Of a stretch of DNA of 64,000 nt, positions 51,516 to 60,649 are shown piece by piece. The DNA is taken from assembly GCA_965250195.1 (NCBI GenBank), contig OZ252295.1, positions 1,550,001-1,614,000 on the forward strand, in the 5' to 3' direction. Source of the DNA: CAUZIR01 sp965250195 (GTDB lineage Bacteria > Chloroflexota > Dehalococcoidia > Lucifugimonadales > UBA2962). Every line of letters begins with the position of its first letter. Position 1 is the first letter of the stretch. The translations under genes and the position numbers were made by a program. Below the pieces are notes generated by a model. That model did not search any database and was not told the DNA's origin. It saw nothing but the letters and a program-made list of their open reading frames with translations.

Positions 51516-52528
51516 ACGCCTTTGGCCGCGACGAAGGCGGCCAGGTCGGATGTCCGGCAGCTGTAGCCCCATTCGTTGTCGTACCAGCCCAGGACTTTTA
51601 CGAAATTGCCGTCCAGGCAGATGGTCGCCAGGCCGTCGATTATGCAGCTGTGCGGGTTCTGTTTGAAGTCGGAACTGACCAGGGGGTCATCTGTGTAGTT
51701 GAGTATGCCCCTGAGGCCGTTCTGAGCCGCCGCACCGTAGGCATCGTTGATGCCTTCAACGGTGGTTGAGCTTTTCAGCGTCGCGGTGAAGTCGGTCACC
51801 GACACTGTGGATGTTGGTACACGGTAGGCCATGCCGTGGATCTTGCCGTTGAGATGCGGCAACACCAACCCCACTGCTTTCGCTGCTCCGGTAGACGTTG
51901 GGATGATGTTCATGGCGGCCGCGCGCGCGCGCCTGAGGTCGGAGTGCTGCTGGTCGAGGATTTTCTGGTCGTTGGTGTAGGCGTGAATAGTGCTCATGAG
52001 CCCGTGCTCAAGGCCAAAGGCCTCGTCCAAGACCTTGACCATCGGGGCTATGCAGTTGGTCGTGCACGACGCGTTGGATACGACGTGATGAGAGGCCGGG
52101 TCGTATTTGTCCTCGTTTACGCCCATCACCATTGTCAGGTCCTCGCCCTTGGCTGGGGCCGAGATGATGACCTTTTTAGCGCCTCCCTGAAGGTGTCCGG
52201 CCGCCTTCGCGGCGTCGGTGAAAAAGCCGGTCGACTCGACGACGATTTCGACGCCGTGGTCGCCCCAGGGCAGTGCCGCCGGGTCGCGCTCGGCGATGAC
52301 CTTGATGGGCTTACCGTCGATGACGATGGCGTCGTCGGTGGCCTCAACGCTGGACGTAGACACGCCGTAGTTGGTGTCGTACTTGAACATGTGGGCGTTG
52401 GTCTTGGTGTCGGTCAGGTCGTTGACGGCTACGACTTCGAGTTCGTCAGGATGGCGCTCCATCACCGCCTTGAGTACCTGCCTGCCGATTCTCCCGAAAC
52501 CGTTGATTCCAATGCGCGTCGCCGCCAT
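51512..52528 (-). CDS. gap: Glyceraldehyde-3-phosphate dehydrogenase
   Basis: NAD-dependent glycolytic enzyme of 338 residues. It shows RIGINGFGRIGRQVLKAVMER, STGFFTDAAKAAGHLQGGAK, the catalytic Cys in SNASCTTNCIAPMVKVLDEA, the His in STIHAYTNDQKILDQQHSDL, and the C-terminal WYDNEWGYSCR. The Asp of VAVNDLTD suggests NAD preference. It follows eno by 52 bp, so enolase and GAPDH are co-transcribed. Its stop overlaps the pdxR stop in a CTAG. Confidence 0.97.
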   Translation of the reverse strand: MAATRIGINGFGRIGRQVLKAVMERHPDELEVVAVNDLTDTKTNAHMFKYDTNYGVSTSSVEATDDAIVIDGKPIKVIAERDPAALPWGDHGVEIVVESTGFFTDAAKAAGHLQGGAKKVIISAPAKGEDLTMVMGVNEDKYDPASHHVVSNASCTTNCIAPMVKVLDEAFGLEHGLMSTIHAYTNDQKILDQQHSDLRRARAAAMNIIPTSTGAAKAVGLVLPHLNGKIHGMAYRVPTSTVSVTDFTATLKSSTTVEGINDAYGAAAQNGLRGILNYTDDPLVSSDFKQNPHSCIIDGLATICLDGNFVKVLGWYDNEWGYSCRTSDLAAFVAAKGV

Positions 52529-52580
52529 GTAGTTTCCCCTCTGATCTTGTGTTCTAACTGGTTTGCTATTAAGGGTCGGA

Positions 52581-53936
52581 TTATTCCGACGGGCCGATGA
52601 TCGACTCGTACGCCTCCCGCCCCGCGAACGTAGCCTCGCCGCCCAGCTCCAACTCGATGTGCAGCAGCCGGTTGTACTTGGCGGTGCGCTCGCTTCTCGC
52701 CGGGGCACCCGCTTTGATCTGTCGGGCTCCGGTGCCGATGGCTAGGTCCGCGATGGCGGTGTCTTCGGTCTCGGCCGAACGGTGGCTGATGATTGCCCTC
52801 CAGCCGGTGTCGCGGGTCAAAGCGACGGCATCCAGTGTCTCGGTAAGGGTGCCGATCTGGTTGGGCTTTATGAGCACTGCGTTGGAGGCCTTGCGGGCGA
52901 TGCCCTTTTTAATGATGCCCGTGTTGGTAGCGTAGAGGTCGTCGCCCACCAACTGCACTCTGGACCCGATTCGGGCCGTCATGGCGGTCCAGCCGCCCCA
53001 GTCGTCTTCGGACATGCCGTCCTCGATGCTGACGACGGGGTATTTGGTTACCCAGTCTTCGAAGACGTCTATTAGTTGCTCGGATGTAAGCGTGGTGTCC
53101 AGGCTGGTCAGGTCGTAGTAGACGTCGCCGGGAGCGGGGCTGATGCCGTTGCCGTTGCGACGACGTAGCTCGGACGCCGCGACGTCCAGCGCGATGAAGC
53201 ACTGGTCGCCGGGCAGGTACCCGGCTCGCTCGATGGCCCGCAGCAACCACTCCACCGCCTGGCGGTTGTTTTTGAGACTGGGGGCGAAACCGCCCTCGTC
53301 ACCGACGATTGTGGACTTGCCCCTCTCCTGAAGCATGTCCTTGAGGGCGTGGTAGATCTCGGCGCCGGCGCGTAAGGCTTCTCCATAAGTATCGAAGCCG
53401 GCGGGGACTACCATGAACTCCTGGAAGTCGGTGGACTCGAAGGCGTGTTTGCCCCCGTTGATGATGTTGAACATGGGTACGGGGATGGTGTACCCACTTT
53501 GCGGCTTTGGGCCGGTGTACTCGTGGCCGATGTAGCCGTACAGGCTCTCTCCCGCGCTGGCCGACGCCGCCTGCGCATAAGCGAGAGACACGGCGAGTAC
53601 GGCGTTTGCACCCAGCCGGGCCTTGTTGGCGGTGCCGTCCGCCTCGATGAGCCGGGCGTCCAGCGCTCGCTGATCGGTGACGGTGTGGCCTTTTATGGCG
53701 TCGGCGATTTCGGTGTCGATGTTGGCGACCGCTCGCAAGACTCCGAGTCCCCCGTATCGCCTGGGGTCGCCGTCACGTAACTCGATGGCTTCCAGGGACC
53801 CGGTGCTTGCTCCTGACGGGACGGACGCCCGCCCAAGCGAGCCGTCTGACAGGCGTACGTCTGCCTCTACGGTGGGGCCGCCTCGCGAGTCGAGTATCTC
53901 CCGGCCCGAGACCGACGCGATGGTGACGGCGCTCAA
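52581..53936 (-). CDS. eno: Enolase
   Basis: Converts 2-phosphoglycerate to phosphoenolpyruvate. The 451-residue protein has GREILDSRGGPTVEADV, PSGASTGSLEAIELRDGD, metal ligands in FIALDVAASE and VVSIEDGMSEDDW, LVGDDLYATN, the catalytic Lys in AVLIKPNQIGTLTET, and ISHRSAETEDTAIADLAIG. The last is SHRSGETED in most enolases; the Gly-to-Ala change and RQIKAGAP for GQIKTGAP are mild variants. TTG at 53936 overlaps the stop of the upstream LOG-like gene. Confidence 0.96.
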   Translation of the reverse strand: MSAVTIASVSGREILDSRGGPTVEADVRLSDGSLGRASVPSGASTGSLEAIELRDGDPRRYGGLGVLRAVANIDTEIADAIKGHTVTDQRALDARLIEADGTANKARLGANAVLAVSLAYAQAASASAGESLYGYIGHEYTGPKPQSGYTIPVPMFNIINGGKHAFESTDFQEFMVVPAGFDTYGEALRAGAEIYHALKDMLQERGKSTIVGDEGGFAPSLKNNRQAVEWLLRAIERAGYLPGDQCFIALDVAASELRRRNGNGISPAPGDVYYDLTSLDTTLTSEQLIDVFEDWVTKYPVVSIEDGMSEDDWGGWTAMTARIGSRVQLVGDDLYATNTGIIKKGIARKASNAVLIKPNQIGTLTETLDAVALTRDTGWRAIISHRSAETEDTAIADLAIGTGARQIKAGAPARSERTAKYNRLLHIELELGGEATFAGREAYESIIGPSE

Positions 53937-54454
53937 GAGCGGACCTCTTTAGGGGACGTGGACCACGGCGTCGGAGTGGGCCCACGCCGCGATTTTGCCG
54001 CCGCCAGCGCACGCTCTACGGCGTCTACGGGGTCAGCGGCGATTTCGATTGCGCCGGACGTCGGTCCGGATTGGGGCAACGACCAAGTCTCGAGGCCGAT
54101 AACCGGGATTCCGTCGGCCAGTGCGTGGCCTATTTCCGATAGGGTTCCAAAGGCGCCGCCGACTGCAATGACGGCGGAGCCGGTTTTAACGACAATCACG
54201 TTTCGAGCGTATCCGATGCCGGTGCATATGGGAATGTCCACGTAGGCGTTTGCGTCCGATGGGTCGTTGCCGGGCAAGATGCCGATGGTCCGACCACCGG
54301 CACTTTTCGCCCCCTTGCACGCGGCTTCCATCACACCACCGAGGCCGCCGCACACCACGGTCACTTCACGATCCGCGAGCTCGCGGCCGACGGCCTCTGC
54401 GAGGGCGTCGAGGGGGGCGTTGGCACTGGACGATGCGATTACGGAGATGATCAT
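53933..54454 (-). CDS. LOG/TIGR00725-like nucleotide-binding protein
   Basis: A 173-residue Rossmann-like protein of the lysine-decarboxylase-like family. Visible are VVCGGLGGVMEAACKGAKSA and AVIAVGGAFGTLSEIGHAL, the latter the GGxGTxxE-type motif with Ala-Phe replacing the second Gly region. True LOG proteins release cytokinin-like or purine bases; the TIGR00725 branch is uncharacterised. ATG 54454 follows GAGA, and ATG 54469 is also possible. It is coupled to eno by a four-base overlap. Confidence 0.82.
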   Translation of the reverse strand: MIISVIASSSANAPLDALAEAVGRELADREVTVVCGGLGGVMEAACKGAKSAGGRTIGILPGNDPSDANAYVDIPICTGIGYARNVIVVKTGSAVIAVGGAFGTLSEIGHALADGIPVIGLETWSLPQSGPTSGAIEIAADPVDAVERALAAAKSRRGPTPTPWSTSPKEVRS

Positions 54455-54552
54455 AGGCGTCTCTATCATATAATCGGTCTCTTGGTCCGGGGGTAACTCT
54501 GGCGGCCCTGGGTGGCCCTGGGGTCATTCTGGTTCTGACGACCGGTCAACTA

Positions 54553-55407
54553 ATGGCAAACCACCAGCTCAAAAACGTTCTCATTACCGGTGCGTCTACA
54601 GGCATTGGCAAAGTGGCGGCCGTCTATCTCGCTGACAAGGGATACAAGGTGATCGGCACCAGCCGTTCCATGGCCAAACTGGGCCCGGTAGTGGAGGAAA
54701 CGAACGGTGCTTCCGGCAGTTTCGTGCCGGTCGAGTTGAACATAAACCTGCCCTCCGGCGTACCCGGCTGCATGGAAGAGGTTATGCCCTTTCTCGCGCA
54801 GGAACATGGCGCCATAGAAGTGCTGGTCAATAACGCGGGATACGCACTCTGGGGACCCCTGGAAGGGATGAATCCGGAGCAAATGGTTGACCAGTTCACG
54901 ACCAATGTTTTCGCGCCGTTCAGGATGGCCAATCTGGTTATCCCGTCTATGAGAGCAAAACGGGACGGCCGCATCATCAACATCAGCTCGGTGGCCGGCT
55001 CGGTGGTTACCCCGTTTAACGGGGCTTACGCCTCCAGCAAATTTGCCCTCGAAGCCCAGTCACAGGCGCTGCGCATGGAGCTGTCACCTTTTGGGGTCAA
55101 GGTGTCTCTGATCGAGCCCGGTCTCTTTGACTCTGAGTTTCAAAACAACACCGTGGACGGGGAGCGGGCCGAGTCGCCCGATCTACCTTATGGTCCCCAC
55201 ATCGCGGCCTACCGGCGCAAGCATGGCCGTTTCAACGTGCTAACTCGCGACCCGATAAGGATTGCCCGGTTGATTGAGCGGATCATCAAGACTCGCAACC
55301 CGAAGCTGAGCTATCCGATCGGCTTTGAAGCCCACATCGGCATCATGGCGTCCAAGTTGCTGCCCGGCTGGCTGTTCGAGCGCATGGTCGCCAAGACATC
55401 CATGTAG
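54553..55407 (+). CDS. Short-chain dehydrogenase/reductase
   Basis: A classical SDR of 284 residues. NAD(P) motif is LITGASTGIGKVAAVYLADK, followed by VLVNNAGYALWGPLEG, and the catalytic Ser-Tyr-Lys in NISSVAGSV and GAYASSKFALEAQSQALRME. The Arg/Ser pattern after the second strand (GTSRSMAKLG) favours NADP. The substrate is unknown; oxidised lipids or steroids are typical for this group. It stands alone on its strand, convergent with recO. Confidence 0.93.
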   Translation: MANHQLKNVLITGASTGIGKVAAVYLADKGYKVIGTSRSMAKLGPVVEETNGASGSFVPVELNINLPSGVPGCMEEVMPFLAQEHGAIEVLVNNAGYALWGPLEGMNPEQMVDQFTTNVFAPFRMANLVIPSMRAKRDGRIINISSVAGSVVTPFNGAYASSKFALEAQSQALRMELSPFGVKVSLIEPGLFDSEFQNNTVDGERAESPDLPYGPHIAAYRRKHGRFNVLTRDPIRIARLIERIIKTRNPKLSYPIGFEAHIGIMASKLLPGWLFERMVAKTSM

Positions 55408-55415
55408 ATGTGCCC

Positions 55416-55430
55416 CGGCCCAGAGGGCCG
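55416..55430. terminator. Hairpin between convergent SDR and recO genes
   Basis: CGGCCC-AGA-GGGCCG forms a perfect six-pair stem in the 28-bp gap between the two convergent genes. There is no T-run, so it is only a possible terminator. Confidence 0.35.
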
Positions 55431-55435
55431 ATGAC

Positions 55436-56227
55436 TTAGGCCCCGGTCGGCTCCCGGTTCAGCGTCTTAAGGAATCTGCTCGACCTGACCTCGCGGTCGA
55501 GGTGATGGCGCAGGTGCGCGTCGAGCAGCCCGTTCGCCTCGGCAGTCACTCCGGGGGGCGCATCCAACTCAAGGGCCTCATCGAGGCTTCGGGACTGGAA
55601 GAACCGCAGCAGCTTGATCGCACCTACCGAGATGGAGAGAAACGGGCCCGGCGCACCGGCCACGCAGTCGGGGCAGGCAATGCCGCCACCACCTGCGCTG
55701 TAGGCGTGGCTGCGCTGCTCAAGTACGCGCCCGCACTCAACACACACCGTCAGTTCAGGGGACAGCCCTGATAAGGCGAGCACTCCGACCTGAAAGTACG
55801 CCAGCAGCACGTCCACGCGCTGGCCCTGGTCCAGCCGGTTCAGTGTACGCACCAGCAGTGCGTACATTTCTCGGCCCTGGGCGTCCGGAGGGCCGTGCCC
55901 TTCCGGCATAGCGAAGCCGTCTACCAGTTCGGCTAGGAACATGCCCGCCGATACGCAGTTGAGATCGTCCCTCAGCGTCGGGAACCCGTCGATACACTGC
56001 GCTTCTGTCACCACATCCAGCCTGCGACCCTCGGCCACCGATACTTCGACACGGTTGAGCAACTCGAGGTGACCGGTGAGCCTGCCAGTGGAGCGTCGAA
56101 CCCCCTTGGCCACGGCCCTTATCCGACCGTACTCGGGCGACAGCATGGTAATGACCCGGTCGGCCTCGCCCAAAGGCGACTGCCTGACCACCACGGCCTC
56201 GGTCTTGTAGACCCTCGGCTTAGCCAT
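55436..56227 (-). CDS. recO: DNA repair protein RecO
   Basis: Single-strand annealing and RecF-pathway mediator, 263 residues. It begins with the OB-fold region VYKTEAVVVRQSPLGEADRV and IRAVAKGVRRSTGRLTGHLE, and has the zinc site CVECGRVLEQR ... GIACPDC, characteristic of RecO. It lies 47 bp after recR in the same operon, so both partners are co-expressed. Confidence 0.92.
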   Translation of the reverse strand: MAKPRVYKTEAVVVRQSPLGEADRVITMLSPEYGRIRAVAKGVRRSTGRLTGHLELLNRVEVSVAEGRRLDVVTEAQCIDGFPTLRDDLNCVSAGMFLAELVDGFAMPEGHGPPDAQGREMYALLVRTLNRLDQGQRVDVLLAYFQVGVLALSGLSPELTVCVECGRVLEQRSHAYSAGGGGIACPDCVAGAPGPFLSISVGAIKLLRFFQSRSLDEALELDAPPGVTAEANGLLDAHLRHHLDREVRSSRFLKTLNREPTGA

Positions 56228-56274
56228 TATTCATCGAATATTCGCGAACCCCGCTCTTCGGGAACTCGGGCGGC

Positions 56275-56886
56275 CTAGAACGGCTGGCGGCCGTCCATCG
56301 CCCTGGAGAGCGTCACTTCGTCGGCATACTCCAGGTCGCCGCCCACCGGGAGGCCGCGGGCCGGACGGGTAATGCGAGTGCCCAGCGCTTCCAACAGCCT
56401 TTGCAGGTACATGGCCGTTGCCTCCCCCTCCACGTTTGGGTTGGTGGCGATGACGATCTCTTCGACTCCATCGACCTTGAGGCGTTCCAGTAACGGCCGT
56501 ATTTTCAGGTTGTCAGGGCCGATGCCGTTGATCGGCGAAATGACCCCGTGCAACACGTGATAAAGGCCCTGGTATGAGCGGGTTCGCTCCAGCGCCCGGA
56601 TGTCCAGAGGCTCCTCTACCACGCAGATGCGTGTGCGGTCCCGGCCGGTGTCCTCGCAGATGGAGCAGGGGTCGGACTCGGTGATGTCGAAGCACCGAGA
56701 GCACAGGATGATGCGGTCTTTGACGGCGCCGATGGCCTCAGCCAGGCCCCGGGCCTCTTCGGAGGGCATCCGTATGAGGTAGTAGGCGAGCCGCTGGGCC
56801 GACTTGGGACCGATGCCCGGCAGCTTGTGGAGTTCATCGACGAGTCGGCTTACCGGCCCGACTTCGCTGCGGCCGCTCTGAGTCAA
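56275..56886 (-). CDS. recR: Recombination protein RecR
   Basis: RecF-pathway clamp protein of 203 residues. The helix-hairpin-helix HKLPGIGPKSAQRLAYYLIR, the zinc motif CSRCFDITESDPCSIC, the Toprim domain ICVVEEPLDIRALERT and the Walker-like NPNVEGEATAMYLQRLLEAL are all in order. TTG at 56886 is the start; a shorter product from later codons would cut the first helix. It follows ybaB by 44 bp, in the common dnaX-ybaB-recR order. Confidence 0.96.
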   Translation of the reverse strand: MTQSGRSEVGPVSRLVDELHKLPGIGPKSAQRLAYYLIRMPSEEARGLAEAIGAVKDRIILCSRCFDITESDPCSICEDTGRDRTRICVVEEPLDIRALERTRSYQGLYHVLHGVISPINGIGPDNLKIRPLLERLKVDGVEEIVIATNPNVEGEATAMYLQRLLEALGTRITRPARGLPVGGDLEYADEVTLSRAMDGRQPF

Positions 56887-56930
56887 ACGATTTTTCCGAC
56901 CGGGCTGCGTCCGCTCTTAGTCAAGCGTTG

Positions 56931-57233
56931 TTACGTGAGGCCTGGGATGTTGAGGCCCCCGGTGAGCGCGCCCATGCGTCCGGCCGCCATCTCTTGGGCC
57001 CTGTCGAGTGCGTCGTTGACTGCCGCCGCGACGAGGTCCTGTAGCATCTCGACGTCGTCCGTCGCGACCTCCGGATCGATGTGAATGGATTCAAGATGCA
57101 TCTTGCCGGTGACCACGACCTTGACCACTCCGCCGCCGGCGCTACCCTCGACGGTGGCGCTCTCCAACTCTTGTTGCATTTGAGCCATCTGCTTTTGCAG
57201 CTGCTGGGCCTGTTTCAGGAACTTTTTATTCAT
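56931..57233 (-). CDS. ybaB: YbaB/EbfC-family nucleoid-associated protein
   Basis: A 100-residue DNA-binding protein. It has the N-terminal Gln/Met/Lys-rich coiled-coil helix (KKFLKQAQQLQKQMAQMQQE), a GGGVVKVVVTGKMHLESIHI core and a C-terminal VEMLQDLVAAAVNDALDRA helix, matching YbaB. ATG 57233 overlaps the dnaX 3' end by eight bases, so it is translationally coupled. The longer open frame upstream lies inside dnaX. Confidence 0.95.
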   Translation of the reverse strand: MNKKFLKQAQQLQKQMAQMQQELESATVEGSAGGGVVKVVVTGKMHLESIHIDPEVATDDVEMLQDLVAAAVNDALDRAQEMAAGRMGALTGGLNIPGLT

Positions 57234-58932
57234 CGGTTCCCCTCGTTTCGCTCTGTTCGAGTGTCTCTGACCCAGTCCCGCCAACTACCTGCTCGCCGAC
57301 TACCTGGGCACCCATCGCCTGGGCGGCCCTAACGAGTGGACTGTTGCGCGCTGCACTAGTATTGGCACCAGCCTCAGCACCTGAGGTCAACTCTACCCGT
57401 ACATCATAAGCCTTGCCCATGACACGGGCAAAAGCGTCGTGCAGGTGCTTTCGGCTGGCCGGTATCTCCAACTCTTGCTGCATTCTCTCTTTGTGCGAGG
57501 GGTGGGGGAACCGCAGGGTTATTGAGTCTTCGGAGACCTCTCGAACGTTGCTGGCGCGCAGCAAAGCCCCCAGGTTGAATTTGTCGCCTTTAACGGTGCG
57601 CAGCGATGACGTAAGTGCGCCCCACTGCGCCTCCAGCCGCGCCGCCGGGTCCGACGGCAGGTCGGCCTCTGCGTTGAGCGGCTGGGTGTCGGGCCGGCGC
57701 GGCGTCGCGGGAGCGGGCGTCGGGGCCACAACGGTCGGCGCAGGCGAGGGAGCAGGGCTGACTGCGGGCGCGGGAGCAGGGCTGGGCGCACGTGACGCTG
57801 CATGGATGGGCGCGGGGGCCGAGTCGGGTGCGCGCGCGGGCACTGTAACGGGCGCGGGCTCCGGTTCTAAACCGGCCTCGACGATGGCCAACTCCAGCGG
57901 CAGGGTGGACGACGGGTCCTGGCGCATGTCCGCCCGAGTGAGTTGTTTGATCGCCCGGACGATTTTTTCCAGCCCGGTGGACTGTGCCAACTCCCTGATC
58001 TGCCCGGCTGCCTCGTCCGTATAGCCGGGGTCGAGGTCCGCTCCGCTGCTCACCAGCAGAGCGCTGCGCAGGTGGTCGATGAGACCCCGACGGAGCTGAC
58101 GCAGGTCACTGCCCTGGGCCGCCACTTCGTTGACGGTACGCAGGGCGCCCGTCGTGTCGCCCTTCAGTACCTGTGTCGAGAGAGTAAGGGACGCTTCGTC
58201 GCCGCCCATGTCCAGCAGGTCGCGCACATTGGCTTCGGTGACCGGGGGGTCGTAGGACACGATGGCCTGCTCCAGCAGGTTGACCGCGTCCCTCAGACCG
58301 CCTCCGGACGCACGCGCTATTAGCTGGAGCGCGGCTGGCTCGGCCTCCACGCTCTCACCTGTGCATATGTGCGCCAGCCGACCAGCGATGTCGTCGAGGG
58401 TGATGCGGCGAAAGTCGAAGCGCTGGCAACGCGAGGTGATGGTGGGCGGGATTTTGTGCGCCTCGGTCGTCGCCAAAACGAAGGCCACGTGGGCCGGTGG
58501 CTCCTCCAGAGTCTTGAGCAGGGCGTTGAAGGCCGGCTCGGTGAGCATGTGCGCCTCATCGACGATGTATATCTTTCGCCTGGCTTCGGCGGGCGTGTAC
58601 TGCACCCGCTCCCGCAGGTTTCGGATGTCGTCGATGCCTCTGTTACTGGCCGCATCTATCTCTATCAGGTCCAGCGCCCGCCCTTCGTTTATGGAAGTGC
58701 AGATGGAGCATGAGTTGTCCGGCTCGCCCCCACTCGGCGAAAGGCAGTTCACGGCCTTCGCCAAAATACGCGCCGTGGACGTTTTGCCGGTTCCGCGAGG
58801 TCCGCAGAACAGGTAGGCGTGGGCGACGCGATCGCCGCTTACTGCCCGGAGAAGGGTCTGGGTAGTGGTCGGCTGGCCAACTACGTCGGCGAATGCGGCC
58901 GGGCGCCACTTTCTGTACAGGACCTGACTCAT
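57226..58932 (-). CDS. dnaX: DNA polymerase III subunit tau/gamma
   Basis: Clamp-loader ATPase of 568 residues. The AAA+ core shows YLFCGPRGTGKTSTARILAK, zinc cysteines (CLSPSGGEPDNSCSIC), DEAHMLTEPAFNALLKTLEE, and sensor 1 VLATTEAHKIPPTITSRCQR. An Ala/Pro-rich linker (about 380-430) leads to a C-terminal domain that may bind the polymerase (tau-like). No obvious slippery A-run was noticed for a shorter gamma form. It is part of the hflKC-ybeY-dnaX-ybaB-recR-recO operon. Confidence 0.96.
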   Translation of the reverse strand: MSQVLYRKWRPAAFADVVGQPTTTQTLLRAVSGDRVAHAYLFCGPRGTGKTSTARILAKAVNCLSPSGGEPDNSCSICTSINEGRALDLIEIDAASNRGIDDIRNLRERVQYTPAEARRKIYIVDEAHMLTEPAFNALLKTLEEPPAHVAFVLATTEAHKIPPTITSRCQRFDFRRITLDDIAGRLAHICTGESVEAEPAALQLIARASGGGLRDAVNLLEQAIVSYDPPVTEANVRDLLDMGGDEASLTLSTQVLKGDTTGALRTVNEVAAQGSDLRQLRRGLIDHLRSALLVSSGADLDPGYTDEAAGQIRELAQSTGLEKIVRAIKQLTRADMRQDPSSTLPLELAIVEAGLEPEPAPVTVPARAPDSAPAPIHAASRAPSPAPAPAVSPAPSPAPTVVAPTPAPATPRRPDTQPLNAEADLPSDPAARLEAQWGALTSSLRTVKGDKFNLGALLRASNVREVSEDSITLRFPHPSHKERMQQELEIPASRKHLHDAFARVMGKAYDVRVELTSGAEAGANTSAARNSPLVRAAQAMGAQVVGEQVVGGTGSETLEQSETRGTDE

Positions 58933-58945
58933 GGCCCGGGCGCTT

Positions 58946-59449
58946 TCATGATGGGTATTTTATGGTGATTGACGAGGCCGAGGGGCCGAGCATGGCGATG
59001 AGCAACTTTTGATGGCGATGCTCCATCTCTCTTCGTTCCTCTGGCTCTTCGTGGTCGTGACCCATGAGGTGGAGTATGCCGTGCGCTAGCAAAAAGGCAA
59101 GTTCTTCGGCTGGCTCGCGTCCGTTCTGCGCAGCCTGCCTGGCCGACTGCGGCCCGGAGATGATGACTTCGCCTATTGAGCCCGCCTCTCCTACGTCGGG
59201 CGGCAGAACGAAGCCGGTCTCATTCGGGGCTGCGGAGAAAGACAGGACGTCGGTGGTCTCGTCCAGACCCCGGTGACGCAGGTTGAGCTCGCGCACGGTG
59301 TCGTCGTCGGTTATCACGATTTCTATGCCCGTGTCGCTCGGGAGTTTGAGGGTCGACAGAGCCCGGTCGGCTATGTCGGCGAGCCAGCTCTCGGAGAGGA
59401 CGCCGGGTTGGCCGGGGTGCACCGTAACTTTTGTCGGTCTACCGGGCAA
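58946..59449 (-). CDS. ybeY: Endoribonuclease YbeY
   Basis: Zinc-dependent RNase for 16S rRNA 3' maturation. The 167-residue protein has the strand IEIVITDDDTVRELNLRHRG, TTDVLSFSA, IGEVIISG, and the metal motif LAHGILHLMGHDHEEPEE (HGxxHLxGHDH). Length and motifs are standard. It lies 13 bp before dnaX. Confidence 0.95.
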   Translation of the reverse strand: MPGRPTKVTVHPGQPGVLSESWLADIADRALSTLKLPSDTGIEIVITDDDTVRELNLRHRGLDETTDVLSFSAAPNETGFVLPPDVGEAGSIGEVIISGPQSARQAAQNGREPAEELAFLLAHGILHLMGHDHEEPEERREMEHRHQKLLIAMLGPSASSITIKYPS

Positions 59450-59485
59450 TTGCGGGCTCCCTCTGTCCGGCGGGTCGGGTGGCCG

Positions 59486-60646
59486 CTAGGAGCAGAGGCG
59501 CACGTTCGCACCGTTGGTGCTCACGTGGTAGGTGTACGTCACGCCCAGGAGGGTCAGATCGACGGAGTAGCCCGCCGTCACGACCTGGATGTACGACTCG
59601 CCCTCGGTCGGGCAGCCGAGAGAGGCGTCTCCCCACTCGTCGGCCGTTACGCCGATGAGGATGGGATCTTGCTCGTCAACCTCCAGCAGCGCCGCCAGGT
59701 CAACCCGAGCAGCGTCAGAGACGATCTGCTCATCGGAGCCGAGGGCGAATTGCAGGCCGCTGAGGCCGGTGTCGTCCGGGGCTTCGCCGGGCGACTGCAA
59801 GAACGCGAACAGGTCGCTGTCGGCCGGTAACACCACGGTGGCGTTGGTGGTGAGGAAGTTCTTGTACGCCTCCAGCGTGCGCTGGAACCGGTAGAACTCC
59901 GGGTCCTGCTCAAGAGCCGCGGCGAATATGGAAACGGCCTCCGCCTCGCCAATTCCTCGCAGGATGTTGGCGTCTCTTTCCGCTTCTGCCCGGATGATGG
60001 TCGCTCGCCTGTCCACGGTGGAGCGGATTTCCAAGTCTTGCTTGGCGCCCGCGGCCCGCTCGGCGTCGGCGATTCTCTTGCGCTCGGCCTGCATGCGGGC
60101 GTAAACGGCGGTGGCGATCTCGTTGGGGAAGTCGGCACGCTTGATGCGGACGTCGACGGTCTGGATGCCGAACTCCGCCAACTTCGGTTTAACCGCCGTC
60201 TGCACCGCCGCCATGATCGCCTGGCGGTTGTTCTTGATGACGTCGATCTGGTCGTCGTTGGCGATTTGCTGGCGCAGCTCGGAAGCGACGATGTCGTTGC
60301 CTCGTGTCACGGCCCGCTGGGCGCTCTGGACGGTCTCGCGGAACAGGAGCGGATCGGTGATCCGGCCGATGGCGTAGGCATCGACTACCAGACGTCGCTT
60401 GTCGGCCGTGATGATGGCGTCCGGGTTGGCGTCGAAGAGCGTCAGGCGTTTTTCGTAGTAGGTGACGGTGTCGACGAAGGGCGTCTTGGTGTGCAGCCCG
60501 GGCTTGGTGATGGCCTGTTGCACCTCACCGAACCGGGTGACGATGGCGACCTGGGTCTCATCGACCGAGAAGAAGGCCTGAGGCCCCAGAATCCCTGTGA
60601 GGATGACCAGGACGAGGAACAGTATTGCGGCTCTGTTAAGGGTCAT
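59486..60646 (-). CDS. hflC: HflC-like SPFH protein with an additional C-terminal domain
   Basis: Membrane-anchored SPFH protein that, with HflK, forms a cage around FtsH. An N-terminal helix (ILFLVLVILTGILGPQAFFS) is followed by the prohibitin-like domain (VDETQVAIVTRFGEVQQAIT, KPGLHTKTPFVDTV) and a coiled-coil region (RMQAERKRIADAERA, EAERDANILRGIGEAEAVSI). At 386 residues it exceeds usual HflC: the last ~60 residues (TADEWGDASLGCPTEGESYI, YTYHVSTNGANVRLC) form an added small domain with two cysteines. Confidence 0.9.
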   Translation of the reverse strand: MTLNRAAILFLVLVILTGILGPQAFFSVDETQVAIVTRFGEVQQAITKPGLHTKTPFVDTVTYYEKRLTLFDANPDAIITADKRRLVVDAYAIGRITDPLLFRETVQSAQRAVTRGNDIVASELRQQIANDDQIDVIKNNRQAIMAAVQTAVKPKLAEFGIQTVDVRIKRADFPNEIATAVYARMQAERKRIADAERAAGAKQDLEIRSTVDRRATIIRAEAERDANILRGIGEAEAVSIFAAALEQDPEFYRFQRTLEAYKNFLTTNATVVLPADSDLFAFLQSPGEAPDDTGLSGLQFALGSDEQIVSDAARVDLAALLEVDEQDPILIGVTADEWGDASLGCPTEGESYIQVVTAGYSVDLTLLGVTYTYHVSTNGANVRLCS

Positions 60647-60649
60647 CGT

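Noticed and set aside
56887..56930. Longer RecR starting further upstream
   Set aside because: The gap to ybaB is only 44 bp and the TTG at 56886 already gives a complete N-terminal helix.
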